A stretch of DNA of 64,000 nt. Source: Rhodopirellula baltica (lineage in GTDB: Bacteria; Planctomycetota; Planctomycetia; Pirellulales; Pirellulaceae). Below, piece by piece: positions 43,493 through 53,287 of this stretch. A program made the position numbers and the translations under genes. The notes below the pieces were generated by a model that was given only the letters and a program-made list of their open reading frames with translations, made no database searches and was not told the origin of the DNA. Positions within the stretch are counted from its first letter, which is position 1; every line of letters begins with the position of its first letter. Location of the stretch: assembly GCA_002901265.1 (NCBI GenBank), contig PPHI01000002.1, forward strand, positions 1 through 64,000, in the 5' to 3' direction.

Positions 43493-44526
43493 GATCCGAT
43501 AGGCAGATCAGCCGCGATGACATTGCGAAGTGCATCGGGGGTTAGATTTGGCAGCCGGCGAATTTGCTGCGCCAGATCGTAGGCCTTGCGATAACAGCGA
43601 TAAAGCTCTGTGCTTCGCGACGCTGACACCGACGACGCTTCTTCGGCGATTGCCCACATCGTTGCGGGGCTTTGGTCATTCGGCGTTCGCAGTGCGTCCC
43701 GCCGCAGCTGCCGCAATCGATCTAACAGATAAACGAGTGCGTCTCCGGCCGAATGCCCCGATGTCAAACGCTTTCCGACTTCCACTTCTGCCGCGGTCGC
43801 GTTACTCGCGAATCGGGCAGCAAAGGACCAAGCCAATGCCATCTCGCGGTCGGCGAGCGACTGGTACGCGACCAATGCATTCGCACGGACGTTCGCGTTT
43901 CCATAGAGTGCTAACTCCCCAACAGCATCGGTACCTTCTTGGCCGAACCGCTTCAGTACCTGCACGACCTTTTCGAACTGTTGCTGTGGAAGTCCTTGGC
44001 CAATCGCTTTGACCATTTCAACGATCGCCGCTTTTCCGCCGCGGAGCAAGGTTCGATTGGCGGCAAGGTTTTGATCGACGGAGCTGTTTGCCAATGCGGC
44101 AATTGCGGCAGTCAGTTTCTCCGGCGCTTGGTCTGACTGATCAAGCATCTGAGACATTTTCTCGATCGCCTTTTGCGCCGCCTCGGTCATCTCTTCTCGC
44201 AGCGACACCCGCAGTAACAAGGCGGCTCCGATCGTGCGAGCCGACGAAGCGACCACGGCATTGTCTTTCTCTTCGCCAATTTTTTCTAATTGGGAGGCTG
44301 CTTCGGTCCATGCTCCTACGCGAATCAGGCTCGCTGTCGCCCGCGCTCGATCATCGCCACCACGCGATGCAAGGGACCGTAGCTGACGGACCAGTTCATC
44401 CGGCCCACTTGATTGCACCGTTGTTGACTGCCCCACCCCCGATTGGTCGGCGTCGAATTGTGCGGTGGAGAAGGAAACCCACCCGACGGTGAGAACTACG
44501 GCTGGGGCGAAACGTCGAAACCACAT
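43447..44526 (-). CDS. Secreted helical-repeat protein, probably N-terminal part of a split gene
   Basis: 359 residues from the ATG at 44526. A signal peptide (FRRFAPAVVLTVGWVSFSTA) precedes stacked helical repeats (AIAALANSSVDQNLAANRTL, KRFGQEGTDAVGELALYGNA) that look like HEAT units. The last eight or so residues after IAADLPIGS appear to be out of frame with the protein's natural continuation, which is encoded in the 42641 gene. A frameshift is the simplest reading, although an overlap of two real genes cannot be excluded. Confidence 0.62.
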   Translation of the reverse strand: MWFRRFAPAVVLTVGWVSFSTAQFDADQSGVGQSTTVQSSGPDELVRQLRSLASRGGDDRARATASLIRVGAWTEAASQLEKIGEEKDNAVVASSARTIGAALLLRVSLREEMTEAAQKAIEKMSQMLDQSDQAPEKLTAAIAALANSSVDQNLAANRTLLRGGKAAIVEMVKAIGQGLPQQQFEKVVQVLKRFGQEGTDAVGELALYGNANVRANALVAYQSLADREMALAWSFAARFASNATAAEVEVGKRLTSGHSAGDALVYLLDRLRQLRRDALRTPNDQSPATMWAIAEEASSVSASRSTELYRCYRKAYDLAQQIRRLPNLTPDALRNVIAADLPIGSWLTWTGVMKAKLMP

Positions 44527-44762
44527 GGCAAGTCTATGGGGGTAAAGAAAAGCGACTTCGGCTTGCGATATCTTAATCGGCTTGCCAGAGAATTGTTGTC
44601 CAGCCAAACAGAAGGAAGCCGTTTGCGTGCCGATTGTCGGACATCGCCGCCAAGGGGACGCCTGGGCGGAAGCTTTGCACGCACGATGGCCGGGGTTTTA
44701 GCGAGAAAATGCGATCCAGACCGCGGAACCATTGATAGGCTGCGGAACAAACCGGCAAAGAG

Positions 44763-45320
44763 CTATTCGGAGACTGGAGCGTCCTCGGCAACTTTTTCCA
44801 GTTCTTTGAGATACTCCCACTGAATCGATCCGGGAACAATTTCGTGTTCGCCGGCCTCTTTGCGAATCGACTCGACGATCGTCCTGTGGCTCTCGAGCCG
44901 CTTCTTCCAGTTTTCGACGACTTCGTGTCGGTCGGGAAGTTCACGGTCGCTGCCGTCGTTTTTTCGGCGGATCTGATCCTTCAAGTCGTCGTTCAGACCC
45001 ATCGCGTAGTCAACATACTGCTCCGAGGGGATCCTTGCTTCGTATTCCAATTTCACGTCGGTAGCTTTGACCGAATCGTTTTCCTTGCGTTCCATCCTAC
45101 GGAAAGGAGACGTGAATGCGATCGCCAACAGCGTGATTGAAAACAGATAGGAGAGTCCAACGGCCAGCAAACCAAATTTGCTACGAGGCAGGATTGAACG
45201 TCGATCGGAGTCACGGCGTCCGCCACCCAAGTCGTTGAAGACAGCACCTTGTCCATGATCGGTCTCACGGCGTTTGGGAACTGGCTGGTCGCCCGTCCCG
45301 CTCTTTTGTGGCTCTTCCAT
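44763..45320 (-). CDS. Single-pass membrane protein with coiled coil
   Basis: 185 residues. A charged N-terminus, one membrane helix (KFGLLAVGLSYLFSITLLAI, about 48-68), then an extracytoplasmic, strongly charged helical domain (NDDLKDQIRRKNDGSDRELP). No family is recognised. It lies just downstream of the Tad-like operon on the same strand and may be part of it. Confidence 0.6.
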   Translation of the reverse strand: MEEPQKSGTGDQPVPKRRETDHGQGAVFNDLGGGRRDSDRRSILPRSKFGLLAVGLSYLFSITLLAIAFTSPFRRMERKENDSVKATDVKLEYEARIPSEQYVDYAMGLNDDLKDQIRRKNDGSDRELPDRHEVVENWKKRLESHRTIVESIRKEAGEHEIVPGSIQWEYLKELEKVAEDAPVSE

Positions 45321-45350
45321 AGTGGTTGTTCCCCGTGGTTTCTCTGACCC

Positions 45351-46634
45351 TTACTCGGTCAAAATCGTTGGAAGGTTGTTTGCGATCTCTTCGAAGATCT
45401 GCACCAAGTCAGCCCCGGTCGCGGCGTGGTAGTGTTTTCCGCCGCCAATGGCAGCGACTTCACGCATCGTGTTTTGGTCGGCGCCCGAACCGAAGGTAAC
45501 TGTGTGGATCGTGAGCAGATTGTTGGCGACAAGCGACCGTGCAATCGGCGCCGCCCAAGGCGATTGGTTTTCCATGCCGTCCGTCATGACGACCATCGTC
45601 TTCTCGGCAAAGGGGCGTGCGCGACCATCAATCAGGGACTGAATCCCCTGCTGCATTCCACGGCCGATCGCGGTATTTCCGCCGGTCGACAACTGATTGA
45701 CTTTGTTACGAACGATTTGGTGATTCTTTTCCAACAGTGTGTCTAACGTCGCGTAGGTCGAATAACTCGCGACGGAAACCTGTTCTTCCTGGCTCGTTTC
45801 ATCCAACACATCCAAGAACGCGTTCACCGCGGCCACCAGTTCGTCCCAAGGACGCTGCGGTGCAGGACCGTTGTTGAATAAATTTTCCCAGAGGTACTGT
45901 TGATAGTTCACCGCGTTGTACCCGGGGGCGTAGTAATACGTGTAGTTCCCGTGGTTGTACGTACGAGTGACAATCCCCTGCTGATACGCCCAATTGATCG
46001 ACGAATTCGAATAAGGGTTCTCGCCGTATCCCCAATCGAAGGTGATATCGGCCATCGATCCCGATCGGTCCAAAATCAGCGAGATGTCACGGTCAACTTG
46101 CATCGCAACCGATGTCGCTTGGGTTTCGAACCGATCCATGTTCAACAGCCCGGGGATGATCAACGGCACGTTGCCTGACAATGAACCATTCAGCCGTTTG
46201 CCAGTCACGCGTACTGCGCTCGCAACTGTTCCGCTGCGAACATCCGGAGTCGGGATTTTGTTGAACTCGTAACGGCTATTCAGTCCGCCACGTTGTGTGC
46301 TGATTCCGAATTCGATTTCGCCGTCACTGTCCCCGCTACGCAAACGCAACGGGTCTCCATTGACTTGGTTCAAGGCAGCAGTCGCGACTGCCGCGTCCGT
46401 CGCTGCGTCAACTGTTTGGACTTCACTGAACGCACGACCTGCGGCTCGCGCCGCCGCATCAGTCGCAATCATCAGTTCAGTTCGCGTCAACTGCATGTGA
46501 GCTGCGTTGATCGCAAAAGCGGCCAGGATCGCCAAGACAGGCAGGAAGACTGCGGTCATTCCCATCACAGATCCACGACGACGAAGCGCCGTCTTTCGAC
46601 TGACCGACCGTTGTTTAGCGTTGACGTCTAACAT
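45351..46634 (-). CDS. TadG-like pilus-associated protein with von Willebrand A domain
   Basis: 427 residues. An N-terminal TadE/TadG-like membrane segment (RRGSVMGMTAVFLPVLAILA) is followed by a VWA domain with a MIDAS (DRSGSM at about 195) and the completing TD (MVVMTDGM). An insertion rich in Tyr and Asn (YNHGNYTYYYAPGYNAVNYQ) sits inside the VWA domain and is unusual. It probably sits at the cell surface with the TadE-like proteins upstream, assembling or anchoring a Flp-type pilus. The main Tad motor genes are not in this window. Confidence 0.8.
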   Translation of the reverse strand: MLDVNAKQRSVSRKTALRRRGSVMGMTAVFLPVLAILAAFAINAAHMQLTRTELMIATDAAARAAGRAFSEVQTVDAATDAAVATAALNQVNGDPLRLRSGDSDGEIEFGISTQRGGLNSRYEFNKIPTPDVRSGTVASAVRVTGKRLNGSLSGNVPLIIPGLLNMDRFETQATSVAMQVDRDISLILDRSGSMADITFDWGYGENPYSNSSINWAYQQGIVTRTYNHGNYTYYYAPGYNAVNYQQYLWENLFNNGPAPQRPWDELVAAVNAFLDVLDETSQEEQVSVASYSTYATLDTLLEKNHQIVRNKVNQLSTGGNTAIGRGMQQGIQSLIDGRARPFAEKTMVVMTDGMENQSPWAAPIARSLVANNLLTIHTVTFGSGADQNTMREVAAIGGGKHYHAATGADLVQIFEEIANNLPTILTE

Positions 46635-46688
46635 GATGTTGGGGCTCGATGCAAAGTGTCAAACAGGGTTCGAAAATTGAACGCTGCG

Positions 46689-47132
46689 TTATTGGTGGTA
46701 GTAGCCGTTGTAACGCTCCGTCTTCATCCGAGCGGTTGATTCAATGACCGCATCGGGCAGAAACAACGGCGCAAACAATGCGATCTCATTGAAATCGACT
46801 TTAACGGTGACCTCGATCATCGGCGTGTCTCGCGACAAATCGTTGACCGTCACCTCGTACCCCGTGGTCGTAATCATGTCCATCACCTCGGACGCGGCAT
46901 CAATCGCCTCTCGTGATGTGGCTCCCGGAACGATCGCTTTGCGTGCCGCGAAATAGGCGGCGTCTTGCGCGAGGTTACGGATCATGTTCATCCGAGCGAA
47001 CTCCATGCAGGTAAACACCAACACGAAAAAGATGTTCGCTATGATCGCAAACTCCACCATCGCTGCCCCACGGCGATCGCGTTTTGCTTGACGTCTCGAA
47101 CGCTTTTGTCGATTCATGACTTGGTTTTCCAT
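46689..47132 (-). CDS. TadE-like pseudopilin 1
   Basis: 147 residues from the ATG at 47132. The pilin-like N-terminus (RRGAAMVEFAIIANIFFVLV) has Glu at the conserved position after the Arg-Arg-Gly-Ala leader, followed by a hydrophobic helix and a variable C-terminal domain. TadE proteins are pseudopilins cleaved by the TadV-type peptidase and used in Flp pilus assembly. Second gene of the three. Confidence 0.8.
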   Translation of the reverse strand: MENQVMNRQKRSRRQAKRDRRGAAMVEFAIIANIFFVLVFTCMEFARMNMIRNLAQDAAYFAARKAIVPGATSREAIDAASEVMDMITTTGYEVTVNDLSRDTPMIEVTVKVDFNEIALFAPLFLPDAVIESTARMKTERYNGYYHQ

Positions 47133-47141
47133 CGATCGCAA

Positions 47142-47630
47142 TTAGTTGCTCGATAGGTTTTCATATTCTTTGCGCAATGTGACTGAAGCCGTTAAGTCTG
47201 TCCCGCCCCAAAACACGGACGGGATCAACAAGTTGCCTTCACAAGGAACGCTCACCGTCAACGTGACGTTATCGAGTGTCTCTGCAGACGAAAAATCGGG
47301 AGACCCAAATGTGCACGGATCACCCGTGTATTGAATATTCCGCTCGTCAAGAAATTCACGGACGCGCGCGGAAACATCGCCATTCGTTCGATCACGCCCG
47401 ACGCCCATACGTGCACCCTCGTACGCCGCCAGAGTGATCGACTCCTTTAGAAACAACATCGAACACATATCAATCGTGCCGATCGTCAGCGCCAGGAGTG
47501 CTGGAAGACAAATCGCGAACTCGACAGTTGCGACACCGCGACGGCGAGAACGCCGGCGGATTGTTCGACGACACGGCACGGACTCACCGACTCTGGGCGA
47601 TCGCGCGGCGGAGCGTCTCGTTGAGAACAT
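47142..47630 (-). CDS. TadE-like pseudopilin 2
   Basis: 162 residues. A basic leader (RRTIRRRSRRRGVATVEFAI) with the RRG/VEFA signature precedes a hydrophobic helix (CLPALLALTIGTIDMCSMLF). The rest is a variable extracellular domain. Two TadE-like genes followed by a TadG-like one match the layout of tad loci. It is the promoter-proximal gene of the set. Confidence 0.82.
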   Translation of the reverse strand: MFSTRRSAARSPRVGESVPCRRTIRRRSRRRGVATVEFAICLPALLALTIGTIDMCSMLFLKESITLAAYEGARMGVGRDRTNGDVSARVREFLDERNIQYTGDPCTFGSPDFSSAETLDNVTLTVSVPCEGNLLIPSVFWGGTDLTASVTLRKEYENLSSN

Positions 47631-47897
47631 GGTTGGAATGAGGGTTGGCGACTCAAAATCTAGGTCTATTTAGGGGAAACCTAGCTCGAGAAGTGGCCGC
47701 CAGACGACTAAAACCACCAAGGTTGGCGGCAAAAGTACGCCAATTTCAACTTCTTGACTGAAACGCAATGCCGCACACGTTGCGAAAAGGCAACGCGTGC
47801 AGTGTCAAGAGAACAGGAATCGCGATTGGCGACGACAGAAACCGGGCTCGACGCTCGGCTCTTCATACAGCATCGATCGCGAATCTCGGAACACGAT
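47631..47897. other. Noncoding stretch before the Tad-like genes
   Basis: 267 bases that should hold the promoter for the leftward Tad-like genes. No motif stands out. Confidence 0.4.
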
Positions 47898-48974
47898 CTA
47901 CAACCGATCAACCCGAGAGTTTTGTTCGAGCAATTTAACCGCTTCACGAACACGCTCCTCGGCGTGCTTCGGGGCGACCAAGGTTGCATCTTTGGTATGA
48001 ACGACAATCAAGTCCTCCACACCAATGGTCACGATCGTATGGTCTGAATCACCAAAGATGATTGATCCTGTCGTATCGATTCCGATATGGTCACCCACCG
48101 CAGTGTTGCCTGCTTGGTCCGAAGGATGCAGACGCCCAAGTGATTGCCAGCTTCCCAAGTCGTCCCATGAAAAACCTGCTTCGATCACGACGACGTTCTT
48201 GTAGGTTTCCATCACGGCATAGTCGATCGAGGTTCCCGAGATCGCTTTGAATTCTCGATCCAAGACGTCTTCATATTCGGGGGTATCAATCGCGGCGGCG
48301 ATCTTTTCGATGTGGGCGAACATCTCAGGCTGGTTGGCCTTCAATGCGTCGAGGATCGTTTTCGCCTTCCACAAAAAGATGCCGCTGTTCCAATAAAAGT
48401 CACCCGACTCCAAATACTTCGTCGCGGTTTCGCAATCTGGCTTTTCACGGAACTGTTCGACAGCGAACGCTTTATCGGAATCGCCCTCGATCGATTGACC
48501 ACGTTGGATGTAGCCGAACGATTCCGCTGGGTAAGTCGGTTTGATCCCAAACGTCACGATCCGAGTGGGATCATCTTCCACCAGCTTTTCGGCGGCTTTC
48601 AAGTCCGCACAGAATTGCTCGTCGGTCCCAATCACATGATCGGAAGGCATCACGGCCATAATGGCTTCGGGATCACGCGCCGCAATTAACGATGCCGCCA
48701 AGCCGATACACGGTGCGGTGTCTCGCTTGGCTGGCTCCCCAATGACATTGCTCGCCGGCAGAGCGGGCAACTGTTCGGAAATCGCATCGACAAGCACCTG
48801 ATTGGTCAAAATCAACTGGCGATCCGCCGGAACCAACCCGCCCAATCGCTGGCTGGTCGATTGAATCATCGTGTCAGAACCCGACAAGGCAAGCAGTTGC
48901 TTTGGACGCAACTTGCGGCTCGCAGGCCAAAAACGGGTTCCACTACCACCGGCCATGATGACGGCATACAACAT
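47898..48974 (-). CDS. manC: Mannose-1-phosphate guanylyltransferase
   Basis: 358 residues from the ATG at 48974. It makes GDP-mannose from mannose-1-phosphate and GTP. GGSGTRFWPASRKLRPKQ is the nucleotide-binding loop; AVMPSDHVI and FREKPDCETA cover the active-site loop, and YWNSGIFLWKA the sugar site. It is the single-domain form, with no PMI domain. It supplies cell-surface polysaccharide. It is next to the Dabb gene but not obviously related. Confidence 0.93.
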   Translation of the reverse strand: MLYAVIMAGGSGTRFWPASRKLRPKQLLALSGSDTMIQSTSQRLGGLVPADRQLILTNQVLVDAISEQLPALPASNVIGEPAKRDTAPCIGLAASLIAARDPEAIMAVMPSDHVIGTDEQFCADLKAAEKLVEDDPTRIVTFGIKPTYPAESFGYIQRGQSIEGDSDKAFAVEQFREKPDCETATKYLESGDFYWNSGIFLWKAKTILDALKANQPEMFAHIEKIAAAIDTPEYEDVLDREFKAISGTSIDYAVMETYKNVVVIEAGFSWDDLGSWQSLGRLHPSDQAGNTAVGDHIGIDTTGSIIFGDSDHTIVTIGVEDLIVVHTKDATLVAPKHAEERVREAVKLLEQNSRVDRL

Positions 48975-49029
48975 CAGATGCTTTTCAAAATTGGAGTCGA
49001 GCGAGTTGATTGACTTGGCTGCGTAGCGA

Positions 49030-49752
49030 CTAAGGGCTCTTCGCCCAGAAGTCCAACACACGTACTTTGCTGAGAACAGGTTTCAACACTGTCACGAATG
49101 CTTGGTGAGCCGGATGCGGCAAGTACTCTTTGCGACCTTGCTCGCTATCGAACGTCACCAAGAAACAATGTGTGAAACCTTGATTTAACTTTTCGGGGCT
49201 AACATTCGTGCCCCACTCAAACGCTTTGATCGTGTCGATCTTTCCTGGCAGGGCGGCAAAAGCGTTTTCGACTTGTTGGACACCTTCCTTCGGTGCGTCG
49301 GCTTTGAATTCGAAAAAGACCGCGTGCAACAGCGGCTGATCGAGCTTCGGCTGTTCGGGGTCGCCCCAGTAATCGACCACGAACGCATTTTCCATGTGTG
49401 GACGCAGCACGTTGCCGAATTCTTTGTGGGCCGGATGGGGCAGATATTTCGCGCGTCCCGCTTCGTCTTTAAACGAGAGCAAGAAACAGTGCGTGTACCC
49501 ATCATCCAATCCCTCGGGGCTGTTGTTGACGCCGTATTGCAAGTCGACGATCGAGTCGATTTTGCTAGGCAGTGCCACGAAAGCGTCGACGACAGATTGG
49601 ACATCCGCTTCGCTGGCCGAGTCTTTGAAATCCAGGAACACCGCGTGCCTTAGTAGACCGGTCGGCTTCACGGGAGAAGATTCGTTTTCGGCACGAACGG
49701 TCGCGGACATAACGATCGCCAAGCAGACAGTTGGAAGGAAGAGTCGGATCAT
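49030..49752 (-). CDS. Secreted protein with two stress-responsive A/B barrel (Dabb) domains
   Basis: 240 residues from the ATG at 49752. A signal peptide (IRLFLPTVCLAIVMSATVRA) precedes two Dabb repeats: LLRHAVFLDFKDSASEADVQ with YLPHPAHKEF, and LLHAVFFEFKADAPKEGVQQ with YLPHPAHQAF. Dabb domains form small dimeric barrels; here two in one chain make an internal dimer. Related exported Dabb proteins are frequent in planctomycetes. The ligand is unknown. Confidence 0.85.
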   Translation of the reverse strand: MIRLFLPTVCLAIVMSATVRAENESSPVKPTGLLRHAVFLDFKDSASEADVQSVVDAFVALPSKIDSIVDLQYGVNNSPEGLDDGYTHCFLLSFKDEAGRAKYLPHPAHKEFGNVLRPHMENAFVVDYWGDPEQPKLDQPLLHAVFFEFKADAPKEGVQQVENAFAALPGKIDTIKAFEWGTNVSPEKLNQGFTHCFLVTFDSEQGRKEYLPHPAHQAFVTVLKPVLSKVRVLDFWAKSP

Positions 49753-49870
49753 GGGAGTACTTCGATTCTGTGGGTGGGGGTTTCGGTGGGTGGGAGAGAT
49801 CGTGTTCGGATCAAACACGGAAAACGCGAACACGGCGGGGCAATACGATGCGTTCATGATAGTCGACCTA

Positions 49871-50800
49871 TCAAGCGTTCGCCTTGGCAGCCGCCAATCG
49901 CTGGCGTTCTTTCTCCTGCATCAGTTTTCGCTGGTAACGTCCCTGCACCACATCCACAATGATCAACACAATCAGGACAAAGTAAAACGTCGATTTAGCC
50001 ATGGGGTGAACGTGGTACCCAAACAACTGGATTTCGGCGAGGTGTCCACCTTCGCTGACCAGCATCACGCCGACGATGAAGAGGATGAACAATCCTAGGA
50101 CTTCGTACATTCGGTTCTTCTTCAAAAACTCCGCCACATGATCCGCCAGCCAAATCATCAACAATCCGCTGATCACGATCGCGGTCGCCATGATGGCCAG
50201 GCTCTTGGTCAACGCCATCGCACTGAGAATCGAATCAAACGAAAAGACAAGGTTCATCACCACGATCAACGCGATCGCTTTTCCGACAGATGACTTTTCA
50301 GCGCCGCCTTCGCCACCGTGATCAAGGTCGTCCGCGGCGAGCAGGTGATAGATTTCCTTGACGGCAGTCCAAAGGATAAACGCCCCACCGCCAATCACGA
50401 TCAAGCTGTGTCCGGACACGCTGAGTGACAGCGGCGTCGAACTGAATTCGAAGAATGATTCCTGAAGTAATTCGATCAACTTGACCACGACGAACAGCAG
50501 CACAATCCGGAACACGATTGCCAGACCGATGCCCCACTTGCGAACCTTCGACTGGTCTTGCTCGGCAACCCGTTTGCTTTCGATCGAAATATAAAGCAGG
50601 TTGTCGAATCCGAGCACCGCCTGCAGCAGGACCAGCATGCCAAGCGTGATCATACCGCCCACCGAAAACAGACTGTCGGCAGCCATCTCACCAGCTTTCG
50701 CGGCAGCCTCCGAAGAGGCCTCCGCTGCACCGGTTTCAGCCATCAGGCCAATCAATCCGCCGAGCTCCATCATCGAATTTAGATCTATCATCGCTGCCAC
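49871..50800 (-). CDS. TerC family integral membrane protein
   Basis: 309 residues with about seven membrane helices. TerC signature residues are GFDNLLY and VFSFDSILSAM, the paired acidic residues seen across the family. TerC members help metal loading of exported proteins or manganese and tellurite resistance. Single gene, with an extended Ala-rich N-terminus (residues 20-45) before the first conserved helix. Confidence 0.9.
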   Translation of the reverse strand: MAAMIDLNSMMELGGLIGLMAETGAAEASSEAAAKAGEMAADSLFSVGGMITLGMLVLLQAVLGFDNLLYISIESKRVAEQDQSKVRKWGIGLAIVFRIVLLFVVVKLIELLQESFFEFSSTPLSLSVSGHSLIVIGGGAFILWTAVKEIYHLLAADDLDHGGEGGAEKSSVGKAIALIVVMNLVFSFDSILSAMALTKSLAIMATAIVISGLLMIWLADHVAEFLKKNRMYEVLGLFILFIVGVMLVSEGGHLAEIQLFGYHVHPMAKSTFYFVLIVLIIVDVVQGRYQRKLMQEKERQRLAAAKANA

Positions 50801-50965
50801 TGAGTTGAAAAAGCCTGTCCGAATTCTGGGCCTAAGGAGACCAGCGTGCGGCGGTTGGGCCGCGACTCCTCCTGACCAAAGGGGATTATGACGCGGCCCC
50901 CTTCACTTACTCAACCCGGCGAATACCGGCGATTGGCAGATCTCATCGTAGATTCACAACGATGA

Positions 50966-51490
50966 TCAGCCCTCGCCGTTTTCGCCCACCAGCGTCGATG
51001 ACAGGATGTTGGCCAATTGGAAGCCGTTATCCATGATTGCGGTTTCTCCCTTCAACACTCGGCCTCGAAATTCGAAGCAGTTGGCCAATTGATCCGTCAA
51101 CTCCACGATTACTTTCAAACGATCGCCTGGCCGGGCAAAGCCGCGATATTTCGCGTGATTGACTCGCACCAACACACCAAGTGCGAACTCGTTGACGCCA
51201 GGATCCGACGTATCAAAGGATTCCATCGGGTTGTACTCAGCCGCGATCAGAATGCCCGCTGACTGAGTTGTCACCTCTTGCATCAATGCCCCTGGCAGCA
51301 CAGGTGCTCCGGGAAAATGCCCTGCCGAATAGAACGTCTCCGTCCCAACCACCGCTTCGGTCTCGATTCGGTCCCTCGAGATTTCGGAAATCGATTCGAC
51401 CAACAAATACGGCGCTCGATGATGCAGGTACTGCTCGACTTTGGGGAATCGATGCTGGAAGTAACGTGTGGATTGCAGATTCGTTGTCAT
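50966..51490 (-). CDS. FabZ-like hotdog dehydratase
   Basis: 174 residues. The hotdog core contains HRAPYLLVESISEI and GHFPGAPVLPGALMQEVTTQ, with His and Glu in the FabZ/FabA catalytic places. It most likely dehydrates a 3-hydroxyacyl-ACP or a related thioester. A true FabZ is usually 140-150 residues, so the extra 20-30 residues may fit a variant. It starts 16 bases after the hairpin that ends the desaturase transcript. Confidence 0.85.
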   Translation of the reverse strand: MTTNLQSTRYFQHRFPKVEQYLHHRAPYLLVESISEISRDRIETEAVVGTETFYSAGHFPGAPVLPGALMQEVTTQSAGILIAAEYNPMESFDTSDPGVNEFALGVLVRVNHAKYRGFARPGDRLKVIVELTDQLANCFEFRGRVLKGETAIMDNGFQLANILSSTLVGENGEG

Positions 51491-51505
51491 AGTTCGTGAT
51501 CCAAC

Positions 51506-51537
51506 AGAAAAACCCGATCGGACAGAATCCGATCGGG
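51506..51537 (-). terminator. Terminator of the desaturase gene
   Basis: On the minus strand, a perfect 10-bp stem CCCGATCGGA / TCCGATCGGG with a 5-base loop, followed by TTTTT. It lies just before the FabZ-like start. Confidence 0.85.
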
Positions 51538-51636
51538 CATCAATCAGGTGTGTGGACCCAAGATTGGGTCATTCCCACACGGTATTGTCAATCGTGGTCA
51601 AGCGAAACGATGCTGCGTTACCCGCGTGACCTTTCA

Positions 51637-52677
51637 CTAGGCCGAAGCCTTCGCGTCACGAGCTTTCTTTTCGGCGATCGTACGGTAGTCGACAACGTCC
51701 CAGACCAACCCAACGGCGCGGAACAACTTGATCGCCTGCCATGTGATATCGAATTCCCACCACTTATGACCGTGCTTGGCCATACGTGGGTGAGCGTGGT
51801 GATTGTTGTGCCACCCTTCACCGTAGGCAACGATCGCGACCAACCAGTTGTTGCGGCTGTCGTCAGTGGTTTCGTAGTTCTTGTAACCCCACATGTGTGA
51901 AGCACTGTTGACCATCCACGTCGCGTGCAGAACACCGACCAAGCGGACGAACACGCCCCAGACGACCAACGAGGTTCCCATTTCAACGCCACTGAAGTAG
52001 TAGCCCAGTCCGAACAGGATGAATCCCGAAGCGATGTGAATCGGCAAAAACATGTAATCCATGAATCGCATACCGCGAAGCTTGTACATGTCTGGCGCCC
52101 ACTTCTGCAGGTACGCTTTGCGGTCACCATTGTGGGTGTGATAAGCGAGCCAGAAAATGTGGCTCCACCATCCGCCATCGTGTGGCGAGTGCGGGTCGCC
52201 CTCGTGGTCGCTGTTTTTGTGGTGGTTGCGGTGGTCAGCAACCCAGTCGAGTGGGGTTCCTTCGCCAGCCAAGCAACCGATGCTCGTCAAAACGTACTTG
52301 AACCAAGTTGGCGTTTTCATCCCCGCATGGGTTAGCAAACGGTGGTAGCACAAGCAGATCCCGATGCTGCCGGTCAGCCAGTGCAGGACGAGCGCGACGG
52401 CCAAGCCTTGCCAGGTGAAAGTCAACGGTGCGCCGATCAAAACGACCAGGTGCGCCATCCCAAGCCATCCGATCGCCCACCACGAGATATTTGCCGCTCG
52501 CTTACGATCTCGTGCAGGGATCCCCGAAAGGTTCACGCCTGGATTATTGCGTTTGGTTTCAACAGTTACCGCATCACCGGTCGCGACGTCCTGCGCCACT
52601 TCGACGTCCGCATATTCGAGTCGCTGTGACTTGCCCGGTTTTTTCTTCTTCTTAGGGGTTTCGATTACGTTCGCCAT
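51637..52677 (-). CDS. Fatty-acid desaturase (delta-9, acyl-CoA type)
   Basis: 346 residues. The three His boxes of membrane desaturases are complete: HRLLTH, DHRNHHK and WHNNHHAHP. Hydrophobic pairs surround them (LVVLIGAPLTFTWQGLAVAL, FILFGLGYYFSGVEMGTSLV). It introduces a double bond in fatty acyl chains with two iron atoms held by these histidines. A Lys-rich N-terminus (KKKKPGKS) lies in the cytoplasm. It is followed by a strong terminator. Confidence 0.92.
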   Translation of the reverse strand: MANVIETPKKKKKPGKSQRLEYADVEVAQDVATGDAVTVETKRNNPGVNLSGIPARDRKRAANISWWAIGWLGMAHLVVLIGAPLTFTWQGLAVALVLHWLTGSIGICLCYHRLLTHAGMKTPTWFKYVLTSIGCLAGEGTPLDWVADHRNHHKNSDHEGDPHSPHDGGWWSHIFWLAYHTHNGDRKAYLQKWAPDMYKLRGMRFMDYMFLPIHIASGFILFGLGYYFSGVEMGTSLVVWGVFVRLVGVLHATWMVNSASHMWGYKNYETTDDSRNNWLVAIVAYGEGWHNNHHAHPRMAKHGHKWWEFDITWQAIKLFRAVGLVWDVVDYRTIAEKKARDAKASA

Positions 52678-53029
52678 CGTGACGGAGTCCGTTGTGGGAG
52701 GTCTAAAGCTGCTAGCAGGTGCTCGAACCTTGATTTGCCAGCAAGAGTCGCTTCGCTTTTGCGAGGCCGAGCAACAATCGGAACGCGGGGAAGTTTACGA
52801 AGTTGTTGTTCCGTGTCTGTCTCGACATAGACCGTTTCATGTAACAACGATGTAAAAGATTGTTTCTGGACCGACGATGGGGGGATTCAATCGCGTGTTT
52901 GACGCACACACCCCGTCGTTTGAGCGGGGGCAACCCTCCTGCTGCAGACGCATTGGCCTCCTGCTGCAGATGGATTGGGAAAGATTCGTCCGCCACGAGC
53001 CGCGGTTGTCGGTCAATCGATGACGTACT
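52678..53029. other. Intergenic region with a 22-bp tandem duplication
   Basis: Divergent gap upstream of the desaturase. Two nearly identical 22-bp units (52935-52956 and 52957-52978, built on CCTCCTGCTGCAGA) lie in it. Promoters for both sides should be here; none is clear. Confidence 0.45.
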
Positions 53030-53287
53030 TTGCACCGGCAAAGTCAACCTAAATGGGCAGACCTGCATTCTGAAAACAAAGTTGAAACCATTCGCTTGTT
53101 CACCCTCAGAGAAACCGGACCACGGTGGCTCATTTGGACGATGGATCAAATTACCGGTGAGAGCGAACTGTTTGGTTGGCTCGGCGCTGGCGAACAGGAT
53201 TGCGGTGACCGTCGAAGTGCTGTGGGAGCATTCCGAAGGTCACTTGCAAACTTGCGATTTCAAACGATTCGGTTGAGTCTCCGATGA
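53030..53287 (+). CDS. Possible small protein
   Basis: 85 residues with a protein-like middle (FTLRETGPRWLIWTMDQITG, ESELFGWLGAGEQDC) and an Arg-rich end that runs into the terminator stem. No homology recognised. It is the only frame in this gap with such composition, and may instead be a shadow of a noncoding RNA. Confidence 0.25.
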   Translation: MHRQSQPKWADLHSENKVETIRLFTLRETGPRWLIWTMDQITGESELFGWLGAGEQDCGDRRSAVGAFRRSLANLRFQTIRLSLR

